Notes under the pieces: generated by a model | Seen by the model: the letters and a program-made list of their open reading frames with translations, nothing else | What the model was told of the DNA's origin: nothing | The model's database searches: none | In this document: piece after piece, positions 8,373-16,815 of the stretch | How positions within the stretch are numbered: position 1 is the stretch's first letter | Layout of the letters: every line of letters begins with the position of its first letter | From: Allomuricauda sp. CP2A | GTDB taxonomy: Bacteria > Bacteroidota > Bacteroidia > Flavobacteriales > Flavobacteriaceae | Assembly (NCBI RefSeq): GCF_001683915.1 | Contig: NZ_LXTT01000166.1 | Coordinates: 1 to 39,307 of the forward strand | Reading direction: 5' to 3' | DNA: 39,307 nucleotides | Position numbers and translations under genes: made by a program

Positions 8373-9389
8373 TCAACTTCTGACCTTACATTCCCACTCC
8401 CATGCAGATTTCATGGCATCATCCAGACTGGATTTGGCTTTCCATCCCAAAACCTCGTTGGCCTTTGTGGTATCTGCATAAGCCTGAATAACGTCTCCAG
8501 GACGTCTGTCCACAATTTTATAATTCAATTTTTTGCCAGAAACACGCTCAAAACTTTGGATTACCTCCAATACAGAGCTTCCAGTGCCTGTCCCAAGGTT
8601 AAAAACCTCATAGTTATCTTCATTCTTATCATTGAGCAGACGTTGAAGTGCCTTAACGTGGGCCTTGGCCAAATCCACTACATGAATATAATCCCGGATA
8701 CAAGTACCATCCGGTGTGGGGTAATCATCACCAAAAACCGATAATTGCTCTCGTAATCCAACTCCAGTTTGAGTGATATAAGGAACCAGATTCTGTGGCA
8801 CTCCCAAAGGAAGTTCACCTATTTCAGCACTGGGATGCGCCCCAATGGGGTTGAAATACCTCAGGGCAATGGCCTGTAGATCGGGATTTACCTTGCAGGC
8901 ATCCTTTATAATCTCCTCGCCAACTTGTTTTGTGTTGCCGTAGGGAGATTCAGCGGGTTTTACGGGAGCGTCTTCAGTAATGGGCATTTGGTCTGCCTGG
9001 CCATAAACGGTACATGATGAACTGAATATAAAATTGGCCTTGTCCTTTTTTATCAACTCCTGAAGCAGGTACACCAGCACCCCTAGGTTGTTCTCATAAT
9101 ACAATAAAGGCTTTTCCACACTCTCCCCTACGGCCTTTGATGCTGAAAAATGAATGATTCCCTCAACATCACTGTGTTTTGCAAAAAACTCCTGCACCTT
9201 GGGTTTTTCCCGAAGATCCAATTGTTCAAAAACGGGCTTTTTTCCTGTAATGGCCTCAATGCCATCCAAAACAGCAATGGATGAATTGGAAAGGTTGTCA
9301 ATGATAACCACTTCAAAACCTTCATTTTGTAATTCAACAACGGTATGGGAGCCAATAAAACCAAGACCGCCCGTTACGAGTATTTTCAT
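8373..9389 (-). CDS. galE: UDP-glucose 4-epimerase
   Basis: A 338-residue extended short-chain dehydrogenase/reductase. The NAD-binding Rossmann motif TGGLGFIGSH is at the N-terminus. The catalytic SSSCTVYG segment (123-130) and the Tyr150-x3-Lys154 pair in SPYGNTK are present. RYFNPIGAHPS and DGTCIRDYIHVVDLA are typical of true GalE rather than other sugar epimerases. It interconverts UDP-glucose and UDP-galactose, possibly also the N-acetyl forms, for surface polysaccharide. The start lies 2 bp beyond the stop of the upstream aminotransferase gene, so the two form an operon. Confidence 0.95.
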   Translation of the reverse strand: MKILVTGGLGFIGSHTVVELQNEGFEVVIIDNLSNSSIAVLDGIEAITGKKPVFEQLDLREKPKVQEFFAKHSDVEGIIHFSASKAVGESVEKPLLYYENNLGVLVYLLQELIKKDKANFIFSSSCTVYGQADQMPITEDAPVKPAESPYGNTKQVGEEIIKDACKVNPDLQAIALRYFNPIGAHPSAEIGELPLGVPQNLVPYITQTGVGLREQLSVFGDDYPTPDGTCIRDYIHVVDLAKAHVKALQRLLNDKNEDNYEVFNLGTGTGSSVLEVIQSFERVSGKKLNYKIVDRRPGDVIQAYADTTKANEVLGWKAKSSLDDAMKSAWEWECKVRS

Positions 9390-9391
9390 CT

Positions 9392-10546
9392 TTATTTGTT
9401 TACAAAATCAATAACCAAATCGGTAATAAACTCAATCTGTTCATCATCCAATTCTGTATGCATGGGGAGCGAGATCACTTCTTGTACCAATTGATTGGTC
9501 ACTGGAAAATCCGCTTCATTGTAACGCTCATCCGCATAAGCCTTTTGCTTGTGCAACGGAACTGGATAATACACACCACAAGGAACGTTGTTATCTTGTA
9601 AATGTTGCACCAGCCCATCCCTTTTCCCGTTCATTATTTTGATGGTATATTGATGGAAAACATGGCAATCACAGGTGTTTTTGCCTCCCTCGCACACACA
9701 TTCGATCTTAGGCACCACAATATTGGCCTGCCCCTCAAAGGCCCTACTATATTTTGATGCAGCTTCCCATCGTTTTTGGTTGTACATATCCAATTTTGGG
9801 AGCTTTGCCCTTAAAACTGCAGCTTGAATGGTGTCCAATCGGGAGTTTACCCCCACCACATCATGGTAGTATCTTTTGTACATGCCGTGGTTCACCATCC
9901 CACGAATGGTGTGGGCTAAATCATCATCATTGGTAAAGATGGCGCCACCGTCCCCATAACAGCCCAAATTCTTGGATGGAAAAAACGATGTTGAGGCAAC
10001 ATGACCAATGGTTCCCGCTTTTTGTTTTTTTCCATTGGCAGAAGTATAGGTGGCACCAATGGCCTGGGCATTGTCCTCTATTACATAGAGATTGTGCTTT
10101 TCGGCCAATTCCATAATGGCATCCATATTGGCGGGCTGTCCAAACAAGTGTACGGGAACAATGGCTTTGGTCTTGGGGGTGATGGCCTTTTCAATGGCTT
10201 TTATATCTATGTTGAAGGTATCTGGCTCCACATCCACCAGAACAGGGGTCAAATTCAACAAAGCGATGACCTCAACCGTGGCGGCAAAGGTAAAATCTGC
10301 GGTGATCACCTCATCCCCGGGCTGTAATCCAAGGCCCATCATGCAAATTTGAAGTGCATCGGTACCATTGGCACAGGGAATTACGTGCTTCACGCCCAAA
10401 TATTCCTCCAGTTCACTTTGAAAAGCATGCACATGCGGTCCGTTGATGAATGCCGAGGAATCCAAAATCTCAGCGATGGAGTCGTTCACCTCATTTTTTA
10501 TGCCTTCGTATTGACCTTTAAGGTCAACCATCTGTATTTTTTTCAT
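9392..10546 (-). CDS. DegT/DnrJ/EryC1/StrS family sugar aminotransferase
   Basis: A 384-residue PLP-dependent aminotransferase of the family that aminates nucleotide-linked keto sugars. Visible motifs are ANGTDALQI for PLP phosphate binding, Asp158 in VIEDNAQ, and Lys192 in FFPSKNLGCYGDGG as the Schiff-base lysine. An unusual insert at about 283-294 carries a CxC-x6-CxC pattern (Cys283, 285, 292, 294) just before HVFHQY. It is co-transcribed with galE, suggesting amino-sugar precursor synthesis for LPS or capsule, but the exact substrate cannot be assigned. A TAATTTTG -7 element lies 19 nt upstream of the start (10572-10565). Confidence 0.92.
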   Translation of the reverse strand: MKKIQMVDLKGQYEGIKNEVNDSIAEILDSSAFINGPHVHAFQSELEEYLGVKHVIPCANGTDALQICMMGLGLQPGDEVITADFTFAATVEVIALLNLTPVLVDVEPDTFNIDIKAIEKAITPKTKAIVPVHLFGQPANMDAIMELAEKHNLYVIEDNAQAIGATYTSANGKKQKAGTIGHVASTSFFPSKNLGCYGDGGAIFTNDDDLAHTIRGMVNHGMYKRYYHDVVGVNSRLDTIQAAVLRAKLPKLDMYNQKRWEAASKYSRAFEGQANIVVPKIECVCEGGKNTCDCHVFHQYTIKIMNGKRDGLVQHLQDNNVPCGVYYPVPLHKQKAYADERYNEADFPVTNQLVQEVISLPMHTELDDEQIEFITDLVIDFVNK

Positions 10547-10564
10547 CCAAATAAATTATGCCCG

Positions 10565-10572
10565 CAAAATTA
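10565..10572 (-). promoter_or_regulatory. -7 promoter element for the aminotransferase-galE operon
   Basis: Reading the minus strand, TAATTTTG is an exact match to the Bacteroidota TAnnTTTG -7 consensus and ends 19 nt before the aminotransferase ATG. No convincing -33 TTG is visible. The divergent waaA gene starts 55 bp away and has its own near-consensus element, TATTTTAG, at 10613-10620. Confidence 0.4.
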
Positions 10573-10626
10573 AGAAATAAAGATGCCATAACGCCCTATT
10601 GCCGAAAGAATGTATTTTAGCAAAAT

Positions 10627-11871
10627 ATGATGCTCCTGCGTTTTGTCTATACTGTTTTGATGACGCTGTCCTGGTACGGCCTAAAAGTGATCGCACTCTT
10701 TCAACCCAAGATAAAATTGTTTGTTTCGGGACGAAAGAAGACGTTTGCCGATTTGGAAGCAAAGCTTCCAGTGGACACCAAATCCATTTGGATGCACGTG
10801 GCCTCATTGGGTGAGTTTGAACAAGGCCTGCCCATTCTTGAAAGATTGAAGACATCTTATCCCGATCACAAAATTGTGCTCACCTTTTTCTCCCCATCCG
10901 GATATGAGGTGAAGAAAAACACTCCCATTGCCGATGCTGTGGTATATCTTCCCATGGACACGCTTTCAAATGCTTCAAGATTCTTGGATAAAATCAATCC
11001 AGAGCTTGCCATTTTCATTAAATATGAGATTTGGCCCAATTATCTGTATCGATTGCAACAGAGAAATATTCCAACTCTATTGGTGTCGGCCAGGTTTTCA
11101 AAGAAACAGATTTACTTTAAACCTTATGGTGGATTTATGCGAAATAGTTTAAAGTCCATTTCCCATTTTTTTGTCCAGGAGGAAGGCTCAAAAGCCTTAT
11201 TGGAATCCATTAATTTTAAAAATATAACCGTAAGTGGTGACACCCGTTTTGACCGTGTTTCTGAAATTCTAAAACAGGACAACCAACTGGATTTTATGGA
11301 CAGGTTCAGAACGGATAAATTCTGTTTGGTGGCCGGTAGCACCTGGCCAGAAGACGAAGAAATCATGATTAATTTCATCAACACAACCCAGGACCCCATC
11401 AAATTTGTCATTGCTCCACATCAGATAAAACAAGCACATATTGACAATATCACCAACGCCATCACCAAAAAGTCAATATGCTACACCCAATTGGACAATG
11501 AAGATTTGTCCCAGTTCGATGTCCTCATTATTGACACCATTGGACTATTGACCAAAATTTACAGTTATGCGAGTGCTGCCTACGTGGGTGGTGGTTTTGC
11601 CACTGGATTGCACAACACTTTGGAGCCAGCCGTATTTGGAATTCCCGTGATCATAGGTCCAAATTTTAAAGGATTTAAAGAGGCTGAAGATCTTGTGGGC
11701 CAGAAAGGTATCCTTCCCATTTCGGGCCAAGAAAAATTCAATCATTTGATGAACGGTTTTATCGCCGACCCAAAATCAGTGGAAAAAACGGGGCAAATCA
11801 ACTCAAACTACATTACCAATAATTTGGGGGCCACTTCTTTGGTCATGGCCCATATCAGCCAAATTCTCTAA
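10627..11871 (+). CDS. waaA: 3-deoxy-D-manno-octulosonic acid transferase (lipid A Kdo transferase)
   Basis: A 414-residue GT-B glycosyltransferase that adds Kdo from CMP-Kdo to lipid A at the inner membrane. It begins with a hydrophobic anchor (about 5-25), as WaaA/KdtA enzymes do. The acceptor-binding ASLGEFEQG motif supplies the catalytic Glu63. Donor-site motifs include SARFSKKQ, VAGSTWPEDEE, YVGGGFATGLHNTLEPA and FGIPVIIGPNFKGFKEA. Length is normal. ATGATG gives two possible starts 3 nt apart. The nearest -7-like element (TATTTTAG, 10613-10620) would leave a leader of only a few nucleotides. The MFS gene follows 32 bp downstream on the same strand. Confidence 0.95.
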   Translation: MMLLRFVYTVLMTLSWYGLKVIALFQPKIKLFVSGRKKTFADLEAKLPVDTKSIWMHVASLGEFEQGLPILERLKTSYPDHKIVLTFFSPSGYEVKKNTPIADAVVYLPMDTLSNASRFLDKINPELAIFIKYEIWPNYLYRLQQRNIPTLLVSARFSKKQIYFKPYGGFMRNSLKSISHFFVQEEGSKALLESINFKNITVSGDTRFDRVSEILKQDNQLDFMDRFRTDKFCLVAGSTWPEDEEIMINFINTTQDPIKFVIAPHQIKQAHIDNITNAITKKSICYTQLDNEDLSQFDVLIIDTIGLLTKIYSYASAAYVGGGFATGLHNTLEPAVFGIPVIIGPNFKGFKEAEDLVGQKGILPISGQEKFNHLMNGFIADPKSVEKTGQINSNYITNNLGATSLVMAHISQIL

Positions 11872-11903
11872 ATTTTGGTTAGCTTTAGCAAAATTGAGCC
11901 AAC

Positions 11904-13295
11904 ATGGACAAACGTATTTTTAGAATTTCATTGACCGCTGCCCTAGCGGGTTTTTTGTTTGGTTTTGATACCGTGGTCATTTCCGGGGCCAACCAACCCA
12001 TTAAGGAAATTTGGGACACCAACTGGTTTTTAGGGGATTCCATTTTCACCTTCCACGGAATTTTTATCATGTCCATGGCCCTTTGGGGCACCGTTTTGGG
12101 CTCGCTGTTGGGAGGGATTCCCACGGATCGCTTGGGAAGAAAAAAGACGCTTTTTTGGATCGGGGTGCTCTATTTTGCATCTGCCATGGGGTCGGCCTTC
12201 GCACCTGAACCTTATAGTTTTTCCTTTTTTAGGTTTATTGGTGGTGTTGGTGTTGGAGCTTCATCGGTGGCCGCCCCGGTATATATTTCGGAGATTTCAA
12301 CTGCACAAACACGAGGTAGGCTGACCGCCATGTACCAATTCAACATTGTTTTTGGGATTTTGATCGCTTTTATATCCAACTACCTTATCGGGATCATTTT
12401 TGATGAAAGCATAGCTTGGCGTTGGATGTTGGGGATTGAAGGAGTACCTGCATTGATATACACCATCATGGTATTTAAAATACCCAATAGCCCAAGATGG
12501 TTGTTGATGAAGAACCATGCCGATGCCATTGTTATAGAGTCCATTACTTTATTGGGGATTGCCAAAGACAAGGCTTCGGTACATCTGGAACAGATAAAAG
12601 TTGCCCTGTTCGATACTACCGAAAAACAAAAGGAAAGCCTGTTCTCTGGAACATATAACAAACCTTTGATTTTGGCCTTTTTGATCGCTTTTTTCAACCA
12701 ACTTTCCGGAATCAATTTTGTGCTCTACTATGCCCCTGAAATTTTGGAACGCGCGGGATTGGCTACGGGCGAGTCCCTTTTCAGCTCCATTTCCATTGGA
12801 ATCATAAACCTGATCTTCACTTTTGTTGGCATTTCCCTGATCGACAAATTGGGCCGTAAACAATTAATGTACATCGGCTCCATTGGCTATATTTTGAGCC
12901 TGTCCATGGTGGGGTGGTGCTTTTATTCAGGGGCAAGTTCCGTGCTTTTGCTCATTTTCATTCTCATTTTTATTGCGTCCCATGCCATAGGGCAAGGGGC
13001 AGTGATATGGGTTTTCATCTCCGAAATATTCCCCAATAAAGTTCGCTCGTATGGGCAATCTTGGGGTACGGGAACACATTGGGTATTTGCCGCTTTGATC
13101 ACTCTGTTGACACCCACCTTTTTGGATGCAGAAATAGGCATTTTCAAGGATAATCCCTGGCCCATTTTTATCTTTTTTGCCTTTATGATGGTGCTTCAGT
13201 TGCTTTGGGTCATTTTTATGATGCCCGAGACTAAAGGGGTCAGTTTGGAGGAATTGGGCAAAATGTTGAGTGGAAAAAAGAGGAAAAACAGTTAA
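11904..13295 (+). CDS. Sugar porter family MFS transporter
   Basis: A 463-residue, 12-TM major facilitator of the sugar porter (XylE/GLUT-like) family. Diagnostic features are GFDTVVISGA in TM1, the DRLGRKK loop motif (about 75-81), the NQLSGINFVLYYAPEIL segment in TM7, and C-terminal MPETKGVSLEEL. The likely function is proton-coupled monosaccharide import across the inner membrane, but sugar identity cannot be read. A TAGCTTTA -7-like element at 11880-11887, 16 bp before the ATG, suggests it can be transcribed independently of waaA. Confidence 0.92.
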   Translation: MDKRIFRISLTAALAGFLFGFDTVVISGANQPIKEIWDTNWFLGDSIFTFHGIFIMSMALWGTVLGSLLGGIPTDRLGRKKTLFWIGVLYFASAMGSAFAPEPYSFSFFRFIGGVGVGASSVAAPVYISEISTAQTRGRLTAMYQFNIVFGILIAFISNYLIGIIFDESIAWRWMLGIEGVPALIYTIMVFKIPNSPRWLLMKNHADAIVIESITLLGIAKDKASVHLEQIKVALFDTTEKQKESLFSGTYNKPLILAFLIAFFNQLSGINFVLYYAPEILERAGLATGESLFSSISIGIINLIFTFVGISLIDKLGRKQLMYIGSIGYILSLSMVGWCFYSGASSVLLLIFILIFIASHAIGQGAVIWVFISEIFPNKVRSYGQSWGTGTHWVFAALITLLTPTFLDAEIGIFKDNPWPIFIFFAFMMVLQLLWVIFMMPETKGVSLEELGKMLSGKKRKNS

Positions 13296-13396
13296 TTGTT
13301 CTACTGCTCTAAAAATTCAACCTTTAATCGAATAAGGGCTTGGAAGTTAGGGGCAATAACTGAATAATTCCGTACATTGGTGTAAATTACACTATT

Positions 13397-13546
13397 ATGT
13401 CTGATGAAATTTCTTTTGGAAATAAACTTATGGTTGGGTTTCTACGAATAATGGTCTTTGTCTTGATTGTTATTTTGATTGCGATACCCGTTTGTATTTT
13501 ACTGGACTTTTTGGGCGTTTTAGAAGCGCTTGGACTGTCTTCTTAA
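13397..13546 (+). CDS. Small single-pass membrane protein (49 aa)
   Basis: A short open frame with a good ATG encodes 49 residues: a charged N-terminus (MSDEISFGNK) and then one long hydrophobic helix (about 12-41), ending EALGLSS. It fits neatly between the MFS gene and the convergent lipoprotein gene, and the two stop regions overlap by 4 nt. The span is otherwise an unexplained 247-bp gap. I do not recognise a family. The membrane helix and lack of conflict with neighbours support it, but an ORF this short could arise by chance. Confidence 0.45.
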   Translation: MSDEISFGNKLMVGFLRIMVFVLIVILIAIPVCILLDFLGVLEALGLSS

Positions 13547-14172
13547 TAAAAAATGATTTCCTGTTCCCCCATTTTATCCGTTACCAGCTTAATATAGGTG
13601 TCAATTGTTTTATCAACCTTTACCGTTTCGGTAACATCAAGGTCGCCCCTCCAGATCAGTTCCATTTCCTTACCCTCGCAAATGCAGTATAAAGAGGTCT
13701 CTACGTGGTAAATATTGAATGAGTCGTAGGACTCGGGATCATAATAGATGTCTTGGTGCTCCAAATAGTCTGTACTGAAACGCATGAACATTCTATCGAT
13801 GTTGTGCACCTTTTCCTTTAAAGTTGTCTTGTTTTCAGTGGCCACAACCTTGGTGAACAAAATGGCATCAAAATCCTTGTCCAACAATTGTCTTTCCACA
13901 ATGGACAATTCTTCCTCAGACCTCTCGGACGATGTGAATTCAACATCGAAAAGATCTATGCTGCGCATGGCCTCAACTTTTCTTTCTTCCAATTTCTCAA
14001 CCAATCTGGTCTCAAACTCCATACGCACATTCTCATCCTGTGCCATGCCCACCACAAGTACCTTATGGGCATCAAAAAGCACAATATCCGGGTTTTTCCA
14101 AGTACTTACCAGCTTGGTACTGGAACAGCCCATGAGAAGTAAAGCACCTATGACCCATATTTTTGATTTCAT
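13543..14172 (-). CDS. Putative lipoprotein of unknown function
   Basis: A 209-residue protein with a clear lipoprotein signal. A short basic N-terminus and hydrophobic core lead to the lipobox LMGC, with the lipidated cysteine at Cys16. The mature N-terminus SSTKLVSTWKNPD is followed by a Rossmann-like segment (HKVLVVGMAQDENVRMEFETRL) and an alpha/beta C-terminal domain. This arrangement resembles DUF4136-type lipoproteins only loosely. Outer-membrane or periplasmic location is inferred. It stands alone between the hibernation factor gene upstream and the convergent small membrane ORF, with no Fnr-like site. Confidence 0.8.
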   Translation of the reverse strand: MKSKIWVIGALLLMGCSSTKLVSTWKNPDIVLFDAHKVLVVGMAQDENVRMEFETRLVEKLEERKVEAMRSIDLFDVEFTSSERSEEELSIVERQLLDKDFDAILFTKVVATENKTTLKEKVHNIDRMFMRFSTDYLEHQDIYYDPESYDSFNIYHVETSLYCICEGKEMELIWRGDLDVTETVKVDKTIDTYIKLVTDKMGEQEIIFY

Positions 14173-14212
14173 TGGAATGGATTTATAACGTCATGCGCAG
14201 CAAAGATATGTT

Positions 14213-14512
14213 TTAATATGCTGAGAATGTTTCTTGTCTTTTTTCCAACTGTCTTCTTAAATCTTCAACAGTTTCTGCCATGGATTTTTCAAAATCATCG
14301 GTATCGGATTTTGCGAAAATTCTGGGACCAGGGGCACTCAGTTCAATCTCGCACACCTTTCCTTTACCCGTTCTATCATTTTCCTGCTTAAAAAGCACAT
14401 TGGCCTTGATCAACCAACTGTATTTTTTCTCCAAACCCTCCAGTTTTTTCATTAAAAGCTGTGTTAATGCTTCACTGGTCTTCATTTTTTGATATTGAAC
14501 ATGTACTTCCAT
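14213..14512 (-). CDS. hpf: HPF/RaiA family ribosome hibernation factor (short form)
   Basis: A 99-residue ribosome-associated inhibitor. It has the beta-alpha-beta-beta-beta-alpha pattern of HPF/YfiA proteins: VHVQYQKMKTSEALTQLLMKKLEGL, the CEIELSAPGPRIFAKSDTDD-type central strands, and a C-terminal helix MAETVEDLRRQLEKRQ. Such proteins sit in the 30S mRNA/tRNA channel and inactivate or dimerise ribosomes during slow growth. The long-form dimerisation domain is absent. An Fnr-like palindrome with a perfectly spaced -7 TAGCTTTG lies directly upstream (14535-14577), so transcription is probably induced at low oxygen. Confidence 0.88.
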   Translation of the reverse strand: MEVHVQYQKMKTSEALTQLLMKKLEGLEKKYSWLIKANVLFKQENDRTGKGKVCEIELSAPGPRIFAKSDTDDFEKSMAETVEDLRRQLEKRQETFSAY

Positions 14513-14534
14513 GATAATTGTTTTTGATTTACTT

Positions 14535-14577
14535 CAAAGCTATGATAGGAAAACAGCAAATTAAATGACAAATGTCA
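14535..14577 (-). promoter_or_regulatory. Fnr-like operator and -7 element upstream of hpf
   Basis: The palindrome TGACAAATGTCA (14566-14577) is followed, reading the minus strand, by 23 bp and then TAGCTTTG (14542-14535), an exact TAnnTTTG match. The ATG of hpf is 22 nt further. Palindrome type and spacing are the same as at eight other promoters in the window. The palindrome is downstream of the phosphofructokinase stop, so it can only serve hpf. Confidence 0.85.
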
Positions 14578-14590
14578 GCTTGGATTTGCA

Positions 14591-15967
14591 TTATTGTCCC
14601 AACGAAAAAGGCTGGCCTGTGCTCTGCAGTACCGAAAACCAAAATTCGCCCTCCAAATCTATCTTTTTCCGTTTTTTGGTCACTTCGGCAATGGGCACAT
14701 ACACATATTTGTTATTCACTTTGCAGGCCACAAATTTGGTCTTTCCCGCCATGGCGCCATGTACGGCATGATACGCCAACCGCCCACAATACACACTATC
14801 ACTGGAGTTGGCTGGTGCACTCCTAACAATATAGCTGGGGTCAATATATTTTATGGTAACCGATGCAGACTTACCTTTAAAATACTCCGCTATTTTCTCT
14901 TTTAGCAAGAGACCGATATCCTCATGCTTTATGTTGCCCGAAGCATCCTTGACCCGATGCTTGTCCTTAAACAACTGTTGGCCTGCACCTTCGGCCACAA
15001 CGATTACGGCATGCTTTTTTTGTTCCAACCGTCGTTCCAAAAACTTCAGGAACCCGTAATCTCCTTCTAACGTAAAATCCATTTCCGGAATGAGCACAAA
15101 GTTCACCACGGGCATGGCCAGAGCTGCGGAAGCGGCAATAAATCCACTGTCCCTCCCCATCAATTTTACTATGGAAATGCCGTTGTAGGCCCCTGTGGCC
15201 TCGTTATGGGCATCCCTAAGGATGGGACTGGCCACATCAAAAGCGGTTTCATACCCAAAAGATTCATCTATCAGGTCAATGTCGTTGTCAATGGTCTTTG
15301 GAATGCCAACCACACTGATCTTTGCGTTCCTTTTCTTGATTTCTTCTCCAATGGCGTTGACCCCCTTAAGTGTTCCATCACCTCCAATGGCAAACAGCAT
15401 ATCAATATTGTTTTTCTCCAAAGTATCCACCATCACGGACACGTCCTGTGCGCCACGGGAGGACCCCAAAAAGGTTCCTCCAAATTGGTGGATGTCCTTG
15501 ACCTTATCTGGAGTAAGCTCTACAAATTCATGGCCACTTTCCGGATTGAGCCCTTCATACCCGTAGGGTATGCCAATAATTCGTTTTACATCATAGAAAT
15601 AATGCAGTGCCATGACCACACCGCGAATTACATTGTTGATCCCCGGGCACAATCCACCACAGGTAACAATGGCCGCTTTGGTGTTCTTGGCATCAAAAAA
15701 TAGGTTTTGTCTGGGACCGGCTTTTTCCATACAAGCGGGTACTTCCCCATTGTTCAAACACTTGTTGTAATGCTCCATGGTGAGATCCAACACCAATTTG
15801 TCCGACTCACCTACAAAGTTAAATACACGATTTCCCTTAACTGTACTGAGCTGAAGGGGGGATTTGTATTCAGCTGTCCCCAAGCTTTCTATGTCAAACC
15901 TATTTTTATCGTTCACTTTTATTGAGTCTTGAAGTGTTCGCTGCATATGGATCAGCAGTGGCAGCAT
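14591..15967 (-). CDS. pfkA: ATP-dependent 6-phosphofructokinase (group II/III-like)
   Basis: A 458-residue phosphofructokinase, longer than the 320-residue E. coli PfkA and like the plant/trypanosome/TP0108-type group. Motifs are CGGLCPGINNVIRG (103-116), LGSSRG, the nucleotide site GGDGT (195-199), PKTIDND (223-229, catalytic Asp227) and MGRDSG (270-275). The Gly in GGDGT indicates ATP as phosphoryl donor, since PPi enzymes have GGDD. The Lys in PKTIDND is otherwise typical of PPi enzymes, a pairing known from ATP-dependent trypanosomatid enzymes. It lies 22 bp downstream of a USP gene and should be transcribed with it from the Fnr-like promoter at 16816-16858. A second ATG 7 codons in (15946) is an alternative start. 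Confidence 0.92.
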   Translation of the reverse strand: MLPLLIHMQRTLQDSIKVNDKNRFDIESLGTAEYKSPLQLSTVKGNRVFNFVGESDKLVLDLTMEHYNKCLNNGEVPACMEKAGPRQNLFFDAKNTKAAIVTCGGLCPGINNVIRGVVMALHYFYDVKRIIGIPYGYEGLNPESGHEFVELTPDKVKDIHQFGGTFLGSSRGAQDVSVMVDTLEKNNIDMLFAIGGDGTLKGVNAIGEEIKKRNAKISVVGIPKTIDNDIDLIDESFGYETAFDVASPILRDAHNEATGAYNGISIVKLMGRDSGFIAASAALAMPVVNFVLIPEMDFTLEGDYGFLKFLERRLEQKKHAVIVVAEGAGQQLFKDKHRVKDASGNIKHEDIGLLLKEKIAEYFKGKSASVTIKYIDPSYIVRSAPANSSDSVYCGRLAYHAVHGAMAGKTKFVACKVNNKYVYVPIAEVTKKRKKIDLEGEFWFSVLQSTGQPFSLGQ

Positions 15968-15989
15968 GTTTCTTATTGAACAGGCGTGG

Positions 15990-16781
15990 TCAATCCAATG
16001 CCAATACCGGAATCTCGGAGTGCAACGTCAACAGTTTTGTCAAACGTCCTTCGGACGGGTCGCTTTTTTCGCTATGGTTTCTGGGCAAAATGGCCAACAT
16101 ATCAATGTTTTTTTCATTGATGTAGTCCAAAATACCTTCTTCCACGTCTTGGTTTTTACTGAATGTATGCTCTACATAAAAATGCTCCAAATAGTATTCC
16201 AAGAGGTTCTCGGTACTGTCCTGAACAGATTCCTCAGCATAAACGGATTCTTTATAAATGGTCAGGACATGTACTTTGGAGTCAAAGGTCCGGGCGATGT
16301 CCAAAAGGGTTGTCAGAACCTCTTTATCCTCAATTTTTTCACTACCCATGACCAAGGCAATGTCCTTGGGTTCTTTGATATTGCATCCGTAGGGAATGGA
16401 TATCACGGGGCAATTGGCATCCAAGACCAATCTGGAGGTGTTGGTAATGGCCTCATCGGTAATTTTGTCTCCCATGGTACCCATCATGATCAAATCTGCA
16501 TTGCTTTCCTCCTCCACTTTCAAGATGGTGCTGATCAAGTCTCCGGTGGCTGTTTGAAAATCAGGAACAACCTTCAACCTTACATTGAAGGATTCCAATA
16601 CTTTTGTAAAATCATTCTTCAGTTCCTCTTCTTCAACTTTACTGGTTGGCATTACACCAACGTATAGGGCCAAAATGGCAATAGGCCGATCTGGGCCCAC
16701 AAAATTGGCCACATATTCCAAGGCATTCAAAGATGCTTCTGAAAAATCGAAAGGGACTACTATTTTTTTAATATTGCTCAT
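15990..16781 (-). CDS. Universal stress protein, tandem UspA-like
   Basis: A 263-residue protein of two UspA-like Rossmann domains. It starts with KKIVVPFDFSEASLNALEYV. The first domain has a partial ATP loop (MMGTMGDKITDEAITNTSRLV) in which the usual second GS is NTS. The second domain ends ILPRNHSEKSDPSEGRLTKLL with no canonical glycine loop, so nucleotide binding may be weak or altered. It is the first gene of a two-gene unit with phosphofructokinase, and an Fnr-like operator promoter lies directly upstream. USP proteins of this kind accumulate under oxygen or energy limitation, and the molecular target here is unknown. Confidence 0.88.
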   Translation of the reverse strand: MSNIKKIVVPFDFSEASLNALEYVANFVGPDRPIAILALYVGVMPTSKVEEEELKNDFTKVLESFNVRLKVVPDFQTATGDLISTILKVEEESNADLIMMGTMGDKITDEAITNTSRLVLDANCPVISIPYGCNIKEPKDIALVMGSEKIEDKEVLTTLLDIARTFDSKVHVLTIYKESVYAEESVQDSTENLLEYYLEHFYVEHTFSKNQDVEEGILDYINEKNIDMLAILPRNHSEKSDPSEGRLTKLLTLHSEIPVLALD

Positions 16782-16815
16782 ACCTCAAATTTTAAATGAT
16801 TCAAAACTTCAATTT

